From Circinella umbellata (Eukaryota; Mucoromycota; Mucoromycetes; Mucorales; Lichtheimiaceae), in contig JAIWNF010000005.1 of the NCBI GenBank assembly GCA_025093555.1, positions 868,001 to 932,000 of the forward strand: 64,000 bases of DNA. Direction: 5' to 3'. Shown one piece after another: positions 46,797-58,783 of this stretch. Each line of letters starts with the position of its first letter. Position 1 is the stretch's first letter. The position numbers and the translations under genes are program-made. The notes beneath the pieces were generated by a model. The model searched no databases and was not told the origin of the DNA. It was given only the letters and a program-made list of their open reading frames with translations.

Positions 46797-48221
46797 TCAC
46801 AATCGTTTCCCAGGTACGGCACAAAATATTACTACAAATATCAACGTGATAAATAGACACATCCCTAATATAATAATAGAACGAGTAACAAGGATATCTC
46901 TAATTTTTGGCTGTTGTATCCGATTAAAATGAAATGTAGTTGTCTCACTGTATAACACGTATATATATGTTACGTAGAATTATTAGATATTATTGATGAT
47001 GACGATCATAATGATGAATAGAAAATAAAAGAAAAAAGGAGTGTTTTTGAAGAGGAGAAATATGAGTGCAATTAGTAAAACGTTCAAGGAGATACACACT
47101 TGAGGAGGATAATACATAGTTTTAAGGTGAGGGGTTTACAGCAACGCAAAATAGGTATAGTATTTACCTGACATTAAACATCAATATCCATATCGGATCT
47201 ACTCCTGTCAAACCCGAGATCAAACAATACACTCCGAATAGTATAGGTACGAGACCCTATTATAAAGCGTAAAAAAAAAAAAATTAAACACCCAGAGTAA
47301 AAATGCATAATAAACTTGTTAGGGGTACTGCTTTCTATAATACTATTATTATCCATGTACTCTTTCTTTTCTCTCTTTTCTCTCTTGCCATCGTCTTTTT
47401 TTTTTGCCCTCACTCCTTTCATCCATATATAATTTCTGTATACGTATATAAAATATACAAAAATATAATTGATGTTTTAATGCACTCCTTACCGAAAGAC
47501 GATAATGCCAAGGTTCAAAATTTAAGAATATTAAAGAAAATTCAAGTGAGAATCCAATAACTAAACTTGCAAGCCCTACTACCATACGACCCAATTGTTG
47601 ACGCAATGTGAGATTCATAAGCACCTTGTACCTTAAGAATTGGGGCCAAGTTGCTTGCAGCAGTTGATACACATACTTCTGAGCCTGATCAAAGACTGCC
47701 GGATCATCTGCAAGATGTTTTTCCGCAATATCATCACGCATCGACAACGGAATATGAAAAAGTTCCTTTTCCGCACTAGGTACAATGTAACGCAAGTAGA
47801 TACGTTCAATCACTTGCGTCATATGTATATGGGTAACAATGGATGGTGCTGAGGAAGCTAATAATAATGAATGTGTTAATTGTTGCTCATGACTCAAGTT
47901 GGATGGCATAAGTGATAATGACGTTGTAGGTGATTTGTTATAAAACTGCTGTTGTCGTTGTCGTTGTTGTTTTAAATACCGTTTATGCAGTACTTTTGCT
48001 TGCTGTACATCCAACCAAAAGTCAAGCAGTGTTTCTAACTCAAGACGATCGCGGAGAACAATGTAATAGTTGTACAGACATACGGGTGGCCGAGTCTGCC
48101 TTCGTAATACTTGTTCTAGTGTTGGTAATTCGTGTAGCCATCGACTCCTTCGTTTACTATGCCAACGTTTCAACATAGATGTGGGAGGTCCTGTCTTTGG
48201 TTTTTCCTGGTTTCCCATCAT
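46797..48221 (-). CDS. Rax1-like RGS-domain membrane protein
   Basis: Three exons (48221-47493, 47256-47168, 46899-46797) give 306 residues. Residues about 30-200 are an RGS-like helical domain (LPTLEQVLRRQTRPPVCLYN; TLLDFWLDVQQAK; QVIERIYLRYI; DPAVFDQAQKYVYQLL) with a Gln-rich insert (RQRQQQ) and a Ser/Leu-rich loop. At least three membrane helices follow: MVVGLASLVIGFSLEFSLIF, LVPILFGVYCLISGLTGV and SIIILGMCLFITLIFVVIF. RGS plus C-terminal membrane helices is the layout of yeast Rax1, which helps maintain bud-site polarity markers. RGS domains accelerate GTP hydrolysis by G-alpha subunits, but Rax1-type domains are divergent and that activity is uncertain. The last acceptor (TTAG at about 46900) was chosen because it alone keeps the hydrophobic frame. 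Confidence 0.82.
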
Positions 48222-48853
48222 TTTTTAAATTAAGAAGTAAATATTAACGAAAATAAGTAAATAATGAATAATAAACAAATAAAAAAAAGTTAAAAAGGAA
48301 AAGCGGAAAGAAACCCGTTTTCAAAATCACAACTCAAAAAAAAAGAATACCTTTTTTTATTCACTACCATGACTATAAAATAAGGAGAGGGGGCAGGGGG
48401 CAGGTAGGACTCTATCATTATTATTATTGTTATTATTATTAAAGAAAAAAAGTAAGAGGGTGGCAAGGAAGGGGAAGTGCTTTATTATTATAACTTTTTA
48501 CTGTGTGAATGAATAATGCTGTAATAAATAATAGATATCATAAAAAAGAAAGTTCTTCGCTTACAAGAAAGGGAAAAAAAACTGTTAAACGTTGCACATA
48601 TTTTTTGGCAGTGGCCCATGTTGCAAACTTTTACCTTACCTTTAAAAAAAAAGTTATCTCCCTCTTTTATTTTCTCTTGACTCTTTATGCATATTAACTC
48701 GAAAACTAAAACGAAAACGAGAGAGAGAAAGAAAATTCACGACGTCAACTTCATATAAAAAACAACAACAACAAAAAAACTCATTCCACCACTATTACCA
48801 CCATTCCTGTTCCCTTCCTCCTTCCTACTTAACCACTCTCTTGAATTTCGTCG
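48222..48853. promoter_or_regulatory. Divergent promoter region
   Basis: 632 bp between the head-to-head Rax1-like (minus) and Bax-inhibitor-like (plus) genes. It contains a purine-rich GGAGAGGGGGCAGGGGGCAG run (about 48384-48403), a TTA/ATT microsatellite and a CT-rich pyrimidine tract just before the plus-strand ATG (48785-48840), as is common at fungal promoters. Confidence 0.5.
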
Positions 48854-50167
48854 ATGAGTAATAATAAATATAGTGCGATCACGCTACCCGTTCCGAGCAC
48901 TTATCATTATCAAAATTCTGACCCTGGTTTACAACGTTTTGGGTCAGAACATGATCTCGATGTCTTTGGTATTGCAGTTGACCGTTGTAGTATCACGAAG
49001 CAGATGGGTAACTATAGCAACTACTGTCTATTTCTATTACAATACGTGTTCTTTCTCCATATATTAACTTTGTTACTATAGTGTTTATTCGAAAGTCGTT
49101 TTGCATTACCATGGCACAATTTGTTACCATGGGAGCTTTAGCAACACTCCTTGTTCGTATCGACCCTATTTATCATTGGTTACAAAAGAGGTAATAAAAA
49201 CATATTTTTTCTTTCCTTTCAAAAAATAAATAATTAGAACTTTTTTTTGCCCTTTGGCTTAAAAACTAAAACCTTGTACCTGTTTTTTTCCCTAGTAAAT
49301 ATGCTTGGTGGATGCCATTGATTCCTACATTTTTCGTGGCCTTTATCCTTGCATGGCAACTTTGGATGCGATATTTTCAACTTTCTCATTGTGGTCGAAC
49401 AAGTTTACTCTCCATCTTTTCCCTGCTTATAGCAGCAATTGTTTCTGACATTGGTTAGTTACATATATACTTTTGAAAAAAAAAACTTTGTTATTTCATC
49501 GTGTGATATGTGGATCATTTTCTTGTTATGGAAGATGAGGGGATGTGTTGTATTAAATGATTCCAAAATATATTTTTTCATAACAAAAAAAAGAGGGGGG
49601 GGGAGGGTGAGTTTATCATGTTTAATTTTCTCGTAACGTTGTATGTTTATTTCATTATAATAGTATCTAAATTATGTTACGTGGATGGTATCCTTGTTAT
49701 CTTTATGACCATTTTTGGCCAATGTGGAGTTTTGGTTTACACTTTTCAATCACAATTTAAATTTTCAGGGACCAAACCAATGTATGTATTATTTTGGATC
49801 TTTAATTTTACAAGATGAAGAGGGAATTACTTTTAGCTAATTAACAAATATGGTTGTTACTTCTTTTTCTTATAATAGACTTGTTAGTGCAGTCATGATT
49901 TGCATTAGTTCTCCATGGTTAAGGCGTGTGTATGACATGGACCCTATCAGTATTTTGATTCCGATATCTTTATCATTACTACTTTGTGGATACCTTATCA
50001 TGGAAATGTATTATATTATGGGGATTGTTACAATGGATGATTATATCCTTGCTAACATTTCAGCCTATATTGATCTTTTCTACCCAATGCGATGCTTACA
50101 TAACCTATGTGAATTAACAGATCATGTCGATACGTTGCCAGAAATCATGCATCCAGGTCCAGATTGA
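48854..50167 (+). CDS. Bax inhibitor-1 / TMBIM family membrane protein
   Basis: Five exons join in consistent phase. A hydrophilic N-terminus of about 50 residues is followed by VFIRKSFCITMAQFVTMGAL, which matches the family's F-x-R-K-V-Y...Q-L-x-T entry segment. Further helices are MPLIPTFFVAFILAWQLW, TSLLSIFSLLIAAIVSDI, ILVIFMTIFGQCGVLVYTFQ, LVSAVMICISSPWLRRVYDM and ISILIPISLSLLLCGYLIME. The end is DDYILANISAYIDLFYPMRC, the family's conserved D-x-Y-x-x-A-x-x-x-Y-x-D-x-x-N/Y segment. BI-1/LFG proteins sit in ER, Golgi or vacuole membranes, leak Ca2+ and affect stress-induced death; the yeast homologue is Bxi1. In the segment usually bearing the pore Asp (Y-D-T) this protein has Glu (MEMYYIMG), which may alter the leak. 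Confidence 0.82.
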
Positions 50168-53011
50168 AGCAAAATAATACAGTAGTGAAAAAAAAATTAC
50201 CAGCCGAATAGCAAATCATATAATACCCATCATTTTCATTTCCCTTATTAAACACACACACACATATTTCACACTCAAAAAGTTTTATTTATTTATACAT
50301 ATTTTTTATTTTTATTTTGCTAACCTATATATTTCAATCTATTTTTTTATCTATATCCCTATCTTTTTCCTTGTTTATTAGAGTATATGTGAATAAAATT
50401 AAGAATAGTTTATGTATCAAAGCATTTTATACTATAGTGAATTTAGACTACGTAGTGTATATTTTTCACCTTTGTCGTATATGGGTGTAGATCTTAATGT
50501 GAAGCATTGATAGGTCACATGGGGATATTTCGGTATTAGGGAAATCATCAATTGTCATGATGACGATTGTTTAGTTAAAATCAGGTTTCATAGGGCCTTG
50601 TGTAACTTTACCTGTTTTATTTGATTATCATTATAGAGGAAACCCGTTAATTTCAAACTTACATCTCCCATTTTTGGAAAGTCATCGGGACTATATATAG
50701 TTCATTACTTCTAAAGGAAGGCTAATGGTATTAAGAGATACTGCATATATACATAGCACATATAATGCTGTTTATTTCTCGTATAAGGCTAAATTTTAAA
50801 TAGTTAAACATGTACATTACAACATTACTGTAAGATACATTTTTATGCCTTGCACAGAAGCATCATATATTAGATTTTTTATATGAACTATGCTTAATAT
50901 TACACAGGAAAACATATACAGTATGTAAACCACAACATTCCTGCTAAGTATATGATTATTGTATATTACATATGTTGTACTTTCTATTGTAAAAAATATA
51001 CGTTACGTACTAATTAGTGAGCCGAACTTTGTTGGTATTTATGTTTCCTTTTAGTTTGTGTACTACTGTGAAACTTTTATTATCATGTAACTTGCTCATA
51101 TGTTAATGTAAGTGTGTAGTTTTCATAATCTCACAAAAAGTAAAGTATTATGTATGTATAAATACACACTTTTATTACGAAATATGTGGTGTTACGTTTA
51201 ATTCTCTATTTCTACTATTTACTAGTCAAATAATAATGACTTAGAAAGTAATTTTAGGATTATATCAAATAGCTAATAAAAGTCAATTCAGAAAACATAT
51301 GCAAGTCAAGCAGTATTGGCTCCATTAAATATAAAAATCTTTAAGAACTCAAATTGCTGTAATGTGCTAAACTTCAAAATAAGTTGTCTGGCCGACATAT
51401 ATTTGTTAGACTAGAAAACACTTAACTGGATACAATTACTGTATTATCAAAGATTACTAATACAATTAAAAAATCAATGTATAATAATATAATTTTATAA
51501 GTGAGCATATTACTCTCGTTGAGATTTCAACCCCCCCCCTGCTTGCATTGAAAGTGAATTAAATGAGAATGTGAAATTTTATTATGTCAGTTTTTCCATT
51601 CCCTGAATTTCTGTGAAAATAATGAAGATGTGAAAGTTAACGAATATGAAATCAACGGGGTTCCTGTGTATATATACACACTAATAATTGTATAATAATT
51701 CCAATTTATTATGTATACATTGTATATACGTATGATATACCGTATATTGAATTCGGTACCATATACGCAGTGTTAATTTATTAATATCATATTAATTATT
51801 ACGTATTTCATTTCTTTTATTATTTTGAAGGTTCTATTCTGAAGATCTTTATATTTTGATAGTATTGTGATTAACACTGTCGTTATTTATTGTAACTAAA
51901 TTTTAATTAATAATTATATTTTTGTACGTATTGCATATAACCAACCGATAAAAAGCTCAACCTATCATATCTTTGTATCCGACAAAAAAAAACTGTACCA
52001 TTCAACTTTTGTTTCCTTGTTTTATCTTGAGTTTCTGCTACAATATGATAGAGATAAAAGATCCAGTGCAATGGCACTTGGGCAATATTTATATACTATC
52101 AGGTTACGTATAATGTAATATTGAAGAAGAAATCGTTAAAGATTGTATACGTTGAAAATGTTTTTGGCTTTTATTGTCTCCTATATTCCAGCGTCTATAA
52201 AGACATGTTGATTAAGACGGCTCAGAAGAGAAATTAGAAAATAAAATACCCTATTGGGAGATAGGGTCGTGGATTAAAGGCTGTATACAGGATTTTTTTT
52301 CGTATACATAGGACCTTTCAATCTTAGTCAAAGGGCTTGAGAGTTCCAACAAAGAGCGCGCGACTGAAAACTTAATTTGAAAGCTCGGCTTATAAATTTT
52401 GCTTGTGATTTTTTTTTATCTTTCATCAAAAGATTCGATGGTCTCGTAAAAAGGCTCAATAACTTTGTGAAGAAGCTTAAAAATTGTGTGAGATGATCCT
52501 TCCACCAATCATGAACTTTATGCTGTCAATCAGGCCAACAAAATAATGAAAAACACAGAAAAGGGTTAAAAACCTATTCCTTCAGTAAAGTTTGTATAAT
52601 AGTAATAATCTCTTTAGAACTCTTCCATCTATACCTTAAATATTATAAGTATCAATGGTTATGGGGTCCTTTAATTGATTGCGCCTCTTAAATGACATTA
52701 ATGAATATGTGGATCAAAAAGAAAACAAGTGGTGCATTAAAGTAAAAAAAAAAGGGGGGGGGGCAAGAGGGGGTATTTTGATCAAATAAAATATCTAAAT
52801 TACAAAACGTTGTCTGTCTTTCTCCCCCAAAACAAACAAAGATAACATGCCTCCTAAATATCTTAGGTTTAAGTGAAAGAAAAAAGGATACTTTTAAGTA
52901 TGTCTGAAGCTGGAATAAAACAATCCACTTTTGTTGTGCTTGTAATTCCTGCAGTGAAGCAACATGGTAATCATACCACCAACCCGCTAGTAATTTGCAC
53001 TTTACATCAAA
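50168..53011. other. Gene-poor intergenic region
   Basis: 2.8 kb of AT-rich DNA with no supported ORF. Minor features are a perfect hairpin CCCTAT-TGGG-ATAGGG-like segment near 52248-52266, an imperfect palindrome around 50549-50570 (CAATTGTCATGATGACGATTG), and C9 and G9 homopolymers near 51531 and 52754. It may be eroded repeat DNA. Confidence 0.5.
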
Positions 53012-53471
53012 ATGGGAAAATGTAAAAAAATAAAGTCGAAGACCGAGCTACGTAGAAATTGGGATAATATTTTGTCTTTGCTACCTGAGGCTTTTAAGCA
53101 GGGGTGCGGAATCGAACCCCATTACCTGAAGCATTGGTACCAATGGCAGATCCCTTGCTCGTGCCCTGAAAAAGCTTTTAAGTCTATTTCGTGTGTCTTC
53201 AAATGTGGTATGTTTATTGAGTTATATAACATTATTCAATAGATAAAGCTTATAAATATATTCTTTATTATATACAACTAGGCATTCGAGTTGCCGAGAT
53301 CCGATATTGTAAAAAATGCAAGGATCAGCATTTGCCAATTATTTTGATCCGTGGACACTTGTTTTCTCTTACTCCTGAAGATTCAAATGTTCTCATCCAT
53401 GTTGCACAAATGCGAAGCATGTATTTAATGCATCATATTTGTAACACATCGATTCATGCAATCTCTGAATA
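53012..53471 (+). pseudogene. KDZ-transposase-like N-terminal fragment, truncated
   Basis: Two exons (53012-53207 and 53281-53471) join in frame across an intron with GTATGT donor and ACTAG acceptor: HYLKHWYQWQIPCSCPEKAF...SCVFKC joins GIRVAEIRYCKKCKDQHLPI. A stop follows at 53469-53471. Clustered Cys (CSC, C, C, CKKC) followed by a segment of the type LPIILIRGHLFSLTPEDSNV resembles the CxC zinc cluster and its following helix in KDZ (Kyakuja-Dileera-Zisupton) transposases of fungi. Downstream frames are broken, so this is called a remnant. The family call is tentative; a decayed host gene is the alternative. Confidence 0.4.
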
Positions 53472-54927
53472 GGCAAGAGCTAATGTCCTTTATATTTATA
53501 TTATATAGCTTTCCATTCCTGCTTCATTCAAGCAAAAACTTAATAAAGCCCTTCCTATGTTTGCTTAATCTAGGAAAGGAGCACCGCGAAGTTTGCAACT
53601 TGGAAAGTGAATGTCCACTCTATGAATGTATAGTATGGAATCTTACGTGTTTTTATTGATATTAGAAACATTTTTGATAAATCACTATAATAATTGTATA
53701 TGTTTTTTGACCAAGATTCAGAGGTCGCATACACAAAAACAAATTCCCCACATTTTTTTTTTTTTTTTTTGATAAATAAAAATCAATACCGGCTCCCATC
53801 AAGTTAACAATACAAAATGTACTTTTGATAAAGTTGTGAGATGCTGTTATATTTTTCTAACGGATATATAAAAAACACTGTTTTTTTTATTAATTTTCAT
53901 TTACTACATTTCCTCAATTTTACATCTTTTTTACGTATTCTTTTTTTTACAACATCTCACAAACTTTAACCTCATTATCATCATGTTTTTTTCAAATGAG
54001 TTATTCCCTTTTATCAAGTCATCTTATAAAATTTGTTTTAACATTGTATCTTTTAATACATTAACATTACCGAAACTCACCAAAATACTATCGAACGAAT
54101 TAACTTATTTGAAGAGAATAATGACAAATCTACTGAATACTCGGATAGGCGAATGACACAAGCATTTGAACTCATACTACTCTTCGTATCAAGAAGACAC
54201 GCCCTTACTTTACCCCAACTGGATTTAAATATAAAAAACTAGTGGAAGGTACGTAGCTTAAGATGGAGAAAATAAAGATGATTTGTTCTGTATTTCCAAA
54301 ATAGAACTATCCTTTTTTTTTGTTCTTCGTTTTTTTAATATTTATCCATGGCCTCTTACATATGTTTCAATAGAGTTCCAGGTGTTGGACTATGATGCGT
54401 CTGTGATGTAAATGGTTATGGTTTCAGGGCCTTTTTTCCTCCCACAAACTTTTAAAACCCAGTTGGGGTAAAATAAAGGGGAATCTCCCCCCTTTCATTT
54501 ATTAACAAGGCACCTTTGGTTGTTGAAGAACAATCAAATGGTGCTTGTAGCAAAATAGAACAAATGGAATCCTTGTGGAACATGAGCTTGGAAGCAAAGG
54601 TAGTTTTTTCTTTTAAAAAATAAAAAGAATACAAAGTCATTCACGTATTTGATAAATATATAGGTGAAGGAAAACGGTTACTTTAGCTCTACTATACTTA
54701 ATACCTTCTCCTTCTAATTCATGTGTTTTTTTTAATACTTTATATTTATAGGATGATTTGGTATATGTTATTATTGATATATATCATGACAGCATATCTA
54801 AAGAAATCTTTGCTTCCCAGCTCCAACAAGGATTCTATAAGCTACAAGAAGGGGCAAGATTTCAAAAGCGTTTGGCGTTGCACCCTGTGGATCAGGGATG
54901 GAATTAGCTCCTGTTCAAAATCTCCGT
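53472..54927 (+). pseudogene. Degenerate coding fragments, possibly continuing the KDZ-like remnant
   Basis: Several stretches read like protein but cannot be joined into one intact frame. About 54070-54172 gives TIERINLFEENNDKS and RRMTQAFEL. About 54190-54245 gives RIKKTRPYFTPTGFKYKK before a GTACGT donor. About 54477-54599 gives APLVVEEQSNGACSKIEQ then a GTAGTT donor. From about 54752 (after TATAG), DDLVYVIIDIYHDSISKEIF continues to GFYKLQEGARFQKRLAL and a stop at about 54908, with a shifted frame (MELAPVQNLREQ) opening at 54899. The mix of plausible splice sites and frame breaks suggests a decayed multi-exon gene. Function not recognised. Confidence 0.35.
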
Positions 54928-55074
54928 GAACAATCCTCTGGTCTCGCCATGATTCAAAATATCTGTCAACCTATCATACATTCTCCAATTTTTTAATTGA
55001 ATTTAATTGGACATTGGAGAATGTATGATAGGTTGACAGATATTTTGAATCATGGCGAGACCAGAGAATTGTTC
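54928..55074. repeat. Long near-perfect inverted repeat (62-bp arms, 23-nt loop)
   Basis: Left arm 54928-54989 starts GAACAATCCTCTGGTCTCGC and ends CATACATTCTCCAAT. Right arm 55013-55074 is its reverse complement with one mismatch (TCC against TTC near the base). The spacer is TTTTTAATTGAATTTAATTG plus GAC. The left arm lies in an open frame (SSGLAMIQNICQPIIHSPIF), so the structure looks like an inverted duplication of the tail of a coding segment. Transcription would give a 62-bp RNA duplex. No flanking duplication or transposon end was identified. Confidence 0.9.
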
Positions 55075-56861
55075 ATGAGTATTCGTATAAGGCTCTCTTT
55101 TTTATTTCTTTTTTTTTTATTTACTACTAATATTACTGCAACATACTATTGTTATAGTTACTATTAATTAATATAAAATCCATGTAATATATATATATAT
55201 ATATATGTTTTGCATAACAAGATATATAATAAAAATTTCTTTCTTACCTATGGTCAATCTTATATTGAAGAACATCGAGATGAAAGACAAATGTCATTTC
55301 TTATTTTACTTTCTCTTTATGTCCATATTTCTATCGCAATATAAAGTGACAGACGTAATTATAAGCCTTAATGAAACATTCAATTGATACTGTATATCTT
55401 TTCTTGTTACGTACCTATTAATTATTATAGAAGTCTCAGAGCACCTATTCATAAAGTTATTGCTTATTTATAATATCTACGTATAATAAATGTACTGAAA
55501 ATTGCTTTTACGCAATCCTTCTGCTGTATCGAGCTTATGTATAAATAATGCTTTTGACAGTACCTTGGTATAATTGTTATAAGTATAGCATACGTAATAA
55601 ATTGAATTGAAAAACAATGAGAAATGCATGAGAAACCCCAATTAGGGTATATGAAATGAAAGTATCCAAATTTGTTTTTTTTTTTCGTTCCGTCACAGCT
55701 TCCTTTTTTTTCGCTTTATAATTGAGCTACCCCCCTATTACTACAACTACTACTACTGCTGCTGCTATGAGAATATAATTTTATATTTTGTTATCATAAA
55801 TTTATTAAATTCTTCTCGTTACGTAATAAAAAGTCTTGATAAATTTAATTATATCGTTACTTTACATAAAATATACATACAATGATATTAAGATATGACT
55901 GGTACTCAAAATACATAAATACTTCAAGATTTCTATGGTATGATGTAACAACTAGCATATTTCTAACAATTATATATATAAAAAAGAAAATATTTATTAT
56001 GATTTGTTTGATGCGCATAAGTAAATAGGAGAAATATAGTTCTTTGCTTATATAACGATATATATCCTGTCGAGTTTTTGAACATATCTCATACTATATA
56101 CAAATGGGCTGAAGACGTATTTTATATGACATATACATTATTGCAGTGATCCAAGTAATAGTATAACAAATGGAGATATATATTGTATCGAGACATAGAT
56201 AAAGTAAAATGACGGGCATCCTATACATGGATTATAAGAATGATGTCTCAAATAACAAATAAAGCGATGATAGTAAATAATTAATGTAGATTTTTGATCA
56301 CTATTAAAACAAAAAGATTTTATTTTCGATTTGAATAATATAGCACATGTGTCGAAAAATAAAATTCAGGGTAATTTGTTTTTGCTGTCAAATGGATAGG
56401 ATACCCAGGACTAGATATGTATGCAGCAACAAAAAAAAAGTTACTCCCTCTCAAGCTTGGATCCGTAGTATTGGTTTTTGTTTTACCCCCTTCTTTCTCT
56501 TTTTGTCAGCAATATTTTAATTGTGGGTAAAAAAATATAAAAAAAAAAAAAAAGATCTAATATTTTTGAAACGATAACACACGAGTGTTTTTATTTGCTC
56601 TAATTAAAACTATTTAACATTAAAATTTAAAAAGAAAAACATGTAGTGTACAAAAAAAAAAAAAGAAGAAGAAACATATAATTTTTTTTGACTGATAATA
56701 AAACTGTTTCATTACACATCACAATTATATTATTATTGTTAATCCCAAGTCGAAAAATCAATTTGGATAACACGGGTATCAATTATTAATTAGATTAATG
56801 GTTTTGTCAGTAAAACATTCAAGTATGTAACCACTTTCTTATTTTCAATTTCCAATTCTTT
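55075..56861. other. Gene-poor intergenic region
   Basis: About 1.8 kb, AT-rich, with an AT dinucleotide run near 55188-55206. The open frame 55205-55387 is low complexity and unsupported. No structured element or gene seen. Confidence 0.55.
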
Positions 56862-57338
56862 TTATTGCTTTAGCTCCTTGTTTTTTTGACTTGGTTGACC
56901 TTTCTCTTGTATTTCATCTTCATCTTCTTCTTCTATATCTCCTGCTGCAGCTTCGGCTGCTTTTTCTTCAGCATCTTCACGAGCTTCAGTTTCTTCTTCA
57001 GTTTCTTCTTTAATAGGCTTTTTATCAGTATCAACAGGAACAGGAGCAGGAGCAGAACCAGAACCAGAAGAAGAAGCAATATTGGTAGTGGAAGTAATAA
57101 TAGTAGTGGTACTAATAGTAGTATTGGTATTAGAAGTAGTAGGAGTGGTAGAAGTAACAGGAGCTTGATGAGTTTGAGGAGTTTGAAGGGTAGGATATAC
57201 TCCTTTCGTAGTAGTATCTTCAACACTCAATCCAGCACCAGATCCAGCATTATCGGCACCTGACCCAGGAATCTTCATAACAGCACCATAACTTGTGATG
57301 GCAAAGAATCCAAGAAAAATGGCAAGAGTGAGTTGCAT
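56862..57338 (-). CDS. Small secreted Thr/Ser-rich acidic protein
   Basis: Single exon, 158 residues. A clear signal peptide (MQLTLAIFLGFFAITSYGAV) is followed by a Gly/Ser-rich start, a Thr/Ser-rich middle (about 60-95, TTPTTSNTNTTISTTTIIT) suited to O-glycosylation, a Ser-Gly-Ala-Pro segment, and a strongly acidic Glu/Ala-rich tail with EEETEAREDAEEKAAEA and EEEDEDE. No cysteines are in the mature part and no GPI-type hydrophobic C-terminus is visible, so it is likely released or held in the wall. No family recognised. An upstream TATA element supports the start. Confidence 0.7.
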   Translation of the reverse strand: MQLTLAIFLGFFAITSYGAVMKIPGSGADNAGSGAGLSVEDTTTKGVYPTLQTPQTHQAPVTSTTPTTSNTNTTISTTTIITSTTNIASSSGSGSAPAPVPVDTDKKPIKEETEEETEAREDAEEKAAEAAAGDIEEEDEDEIQEKGQPSQKNKELKQ

Positions 57339-57453
57339 GATTATTTCGAGATGAATGTATAGAAAAAAAGGAATATGAGAGAAAGGAAGAGATAGAGAAC
57401 GAGACCTTGTTAAGATGTGATTAATAAAAAAGCAAGATCACTTTGCTTTATGG

Positions 57454-57463
57454 CTTTTTATAT
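57454..57463 (-). promoter_or_regulatory. TATA-like element of the secreted-protein gene
   Basis: On the minus strand it reads ATATAAAAAG, about 115 nt before the ATG at 57338. Confidence 0.4.
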
Positions 57464-58696
57464 TTTCACAGAAAGAAAAATGTTAAAAGATTCAGGTACA
57501 TATATACTGACGAAAGTATATATTTTGTACCAAAAACTAAAAAATTAAGCATGTGATAATATCTACCTGAGGAATAAAGCACTTTTCGATTCGATCGTCT
57601 GTTCTTGCCCCTTATTTTTAATGCGTGTGTGCTTGTTGTATAGGGTATGAACGAGACCTACTTAATATGTATAAAACCGAAATATTTTTATTCTTAGTAA
57701 ATAAAATAAACAATACGTACTTCTTGCTGTAGTTACTAATAGAAGGTTATAAATAATTATTTTATTTAGACAACAAATTGGTTTTTTTTACGTACTACAT
57801 AAAACAAATTCTATAAAGTTCATGTTACTTTTATTTTTATTATTATTATTTTACTTTGAAATTATACTTACATTTTTAACATATTTTTTGTTTAGTATAA
57901 CAGAAATTATAAGGACTTAATATATTCAATTTTTTTTTTTTTGAAAAATAGTTCAAATTGACGTATTTATTTGAGTTATGCATTCCACCCTTAATCAAGC
58001 TAAAACTGCTGTTACTAGTTTCCCTCCTTTTTTTTCTACATCACATGAGATGAAATGATCTGTCTTGCATAACCAAATGGTACATATCTACATATAATAG
58101 CTTAATAAGCAACATATAGCACAAACACAAGGCATTTATAGCTTTTAAAAGTAAATAAACTACTCTTGATTATAATAATACTTTTAGATATTATATTAGA
58201 TGTAGTAATTATATTAGCCCATCATTTTTTTATATAAAGAAGAAAAATACTGTACCATGATGTTTTTACTACCAAAACGATAACTTTATTTATTTTGTTT
58301 CTTTAGTAGATTGGCTTTTTTTTCAAGGGATTTACTTGGATCATAGGGGAGGAGGGTGAAAATTTAGATGATATGACAAAAAAAAGGGTTTCTTTGGAAA
58401 AGCACAAATTAATTATTGTTTTGTAATAAATTAATAAATAAAATGTTTATGTCATAAGAACACACAACTCTTTCTTTTGCTTGTCGAATAAATTCCTTCC
58501 TTTGTGATATAATATACGTATATATCAAGAAAGACTTTATATTTTCCATTGTCAAATTAATACTTATTAATTATATTAAAATCACAAGTCATAAACATTT
58601 AATTCTACTATTTTTTTACTATAAACTTTTATCCTCAATCTCTATGTCATAATGATTTTTTTTAGTATATTAGTATATATACATTAATTTCTCGTC
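57464..58696. other. Gene-poor intergenic region
   Basis: AT-rich spacer with no supported ORF or repeat; A/T homopolymers only. Confidence 0.55.
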
Positions 58697-58783
58697 AAAC
58701 CGGTACTCGTTAAACCGGTATTTCGCTAAACCGGTAGCATCTCCCAAATATATTTTATATAAACTTAGTTAGATAAACCGGTA
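58697..58783. repeat. Cluster of four AAACCGGTA repeats
   Basis: AAACCGGTA occurs at 58697-58705, 58712-58720, 58728-58736 and 58775-58783. Spacings are 15, 16 and 47 bp (about three times 16). The first three lie in a unit of the form TCGYYAAACCGGTA. A degenerate inverted counterpart appears at about 59455-59505 (TACAGGTTTAACGG then TTACGGTAGCGAAA). This could be the subterminal repeats of a small DNA transposon about 800 bp long, or a protein-binding array. Palindromic ACCGGT in each copy favours protein binding. Confidence 0.6.

Noticed and set aside
53101..53125. GGTGCGGAATCGAACCCC resembles the T-arm and acceptor end of a minus-strand tRNA
   Set aside because: No D-arm or anticodon arm at the right distance; the candidate body is about 20 nt too short and one T-stem pair fails. 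The same bases lie in a spliced coding frame.
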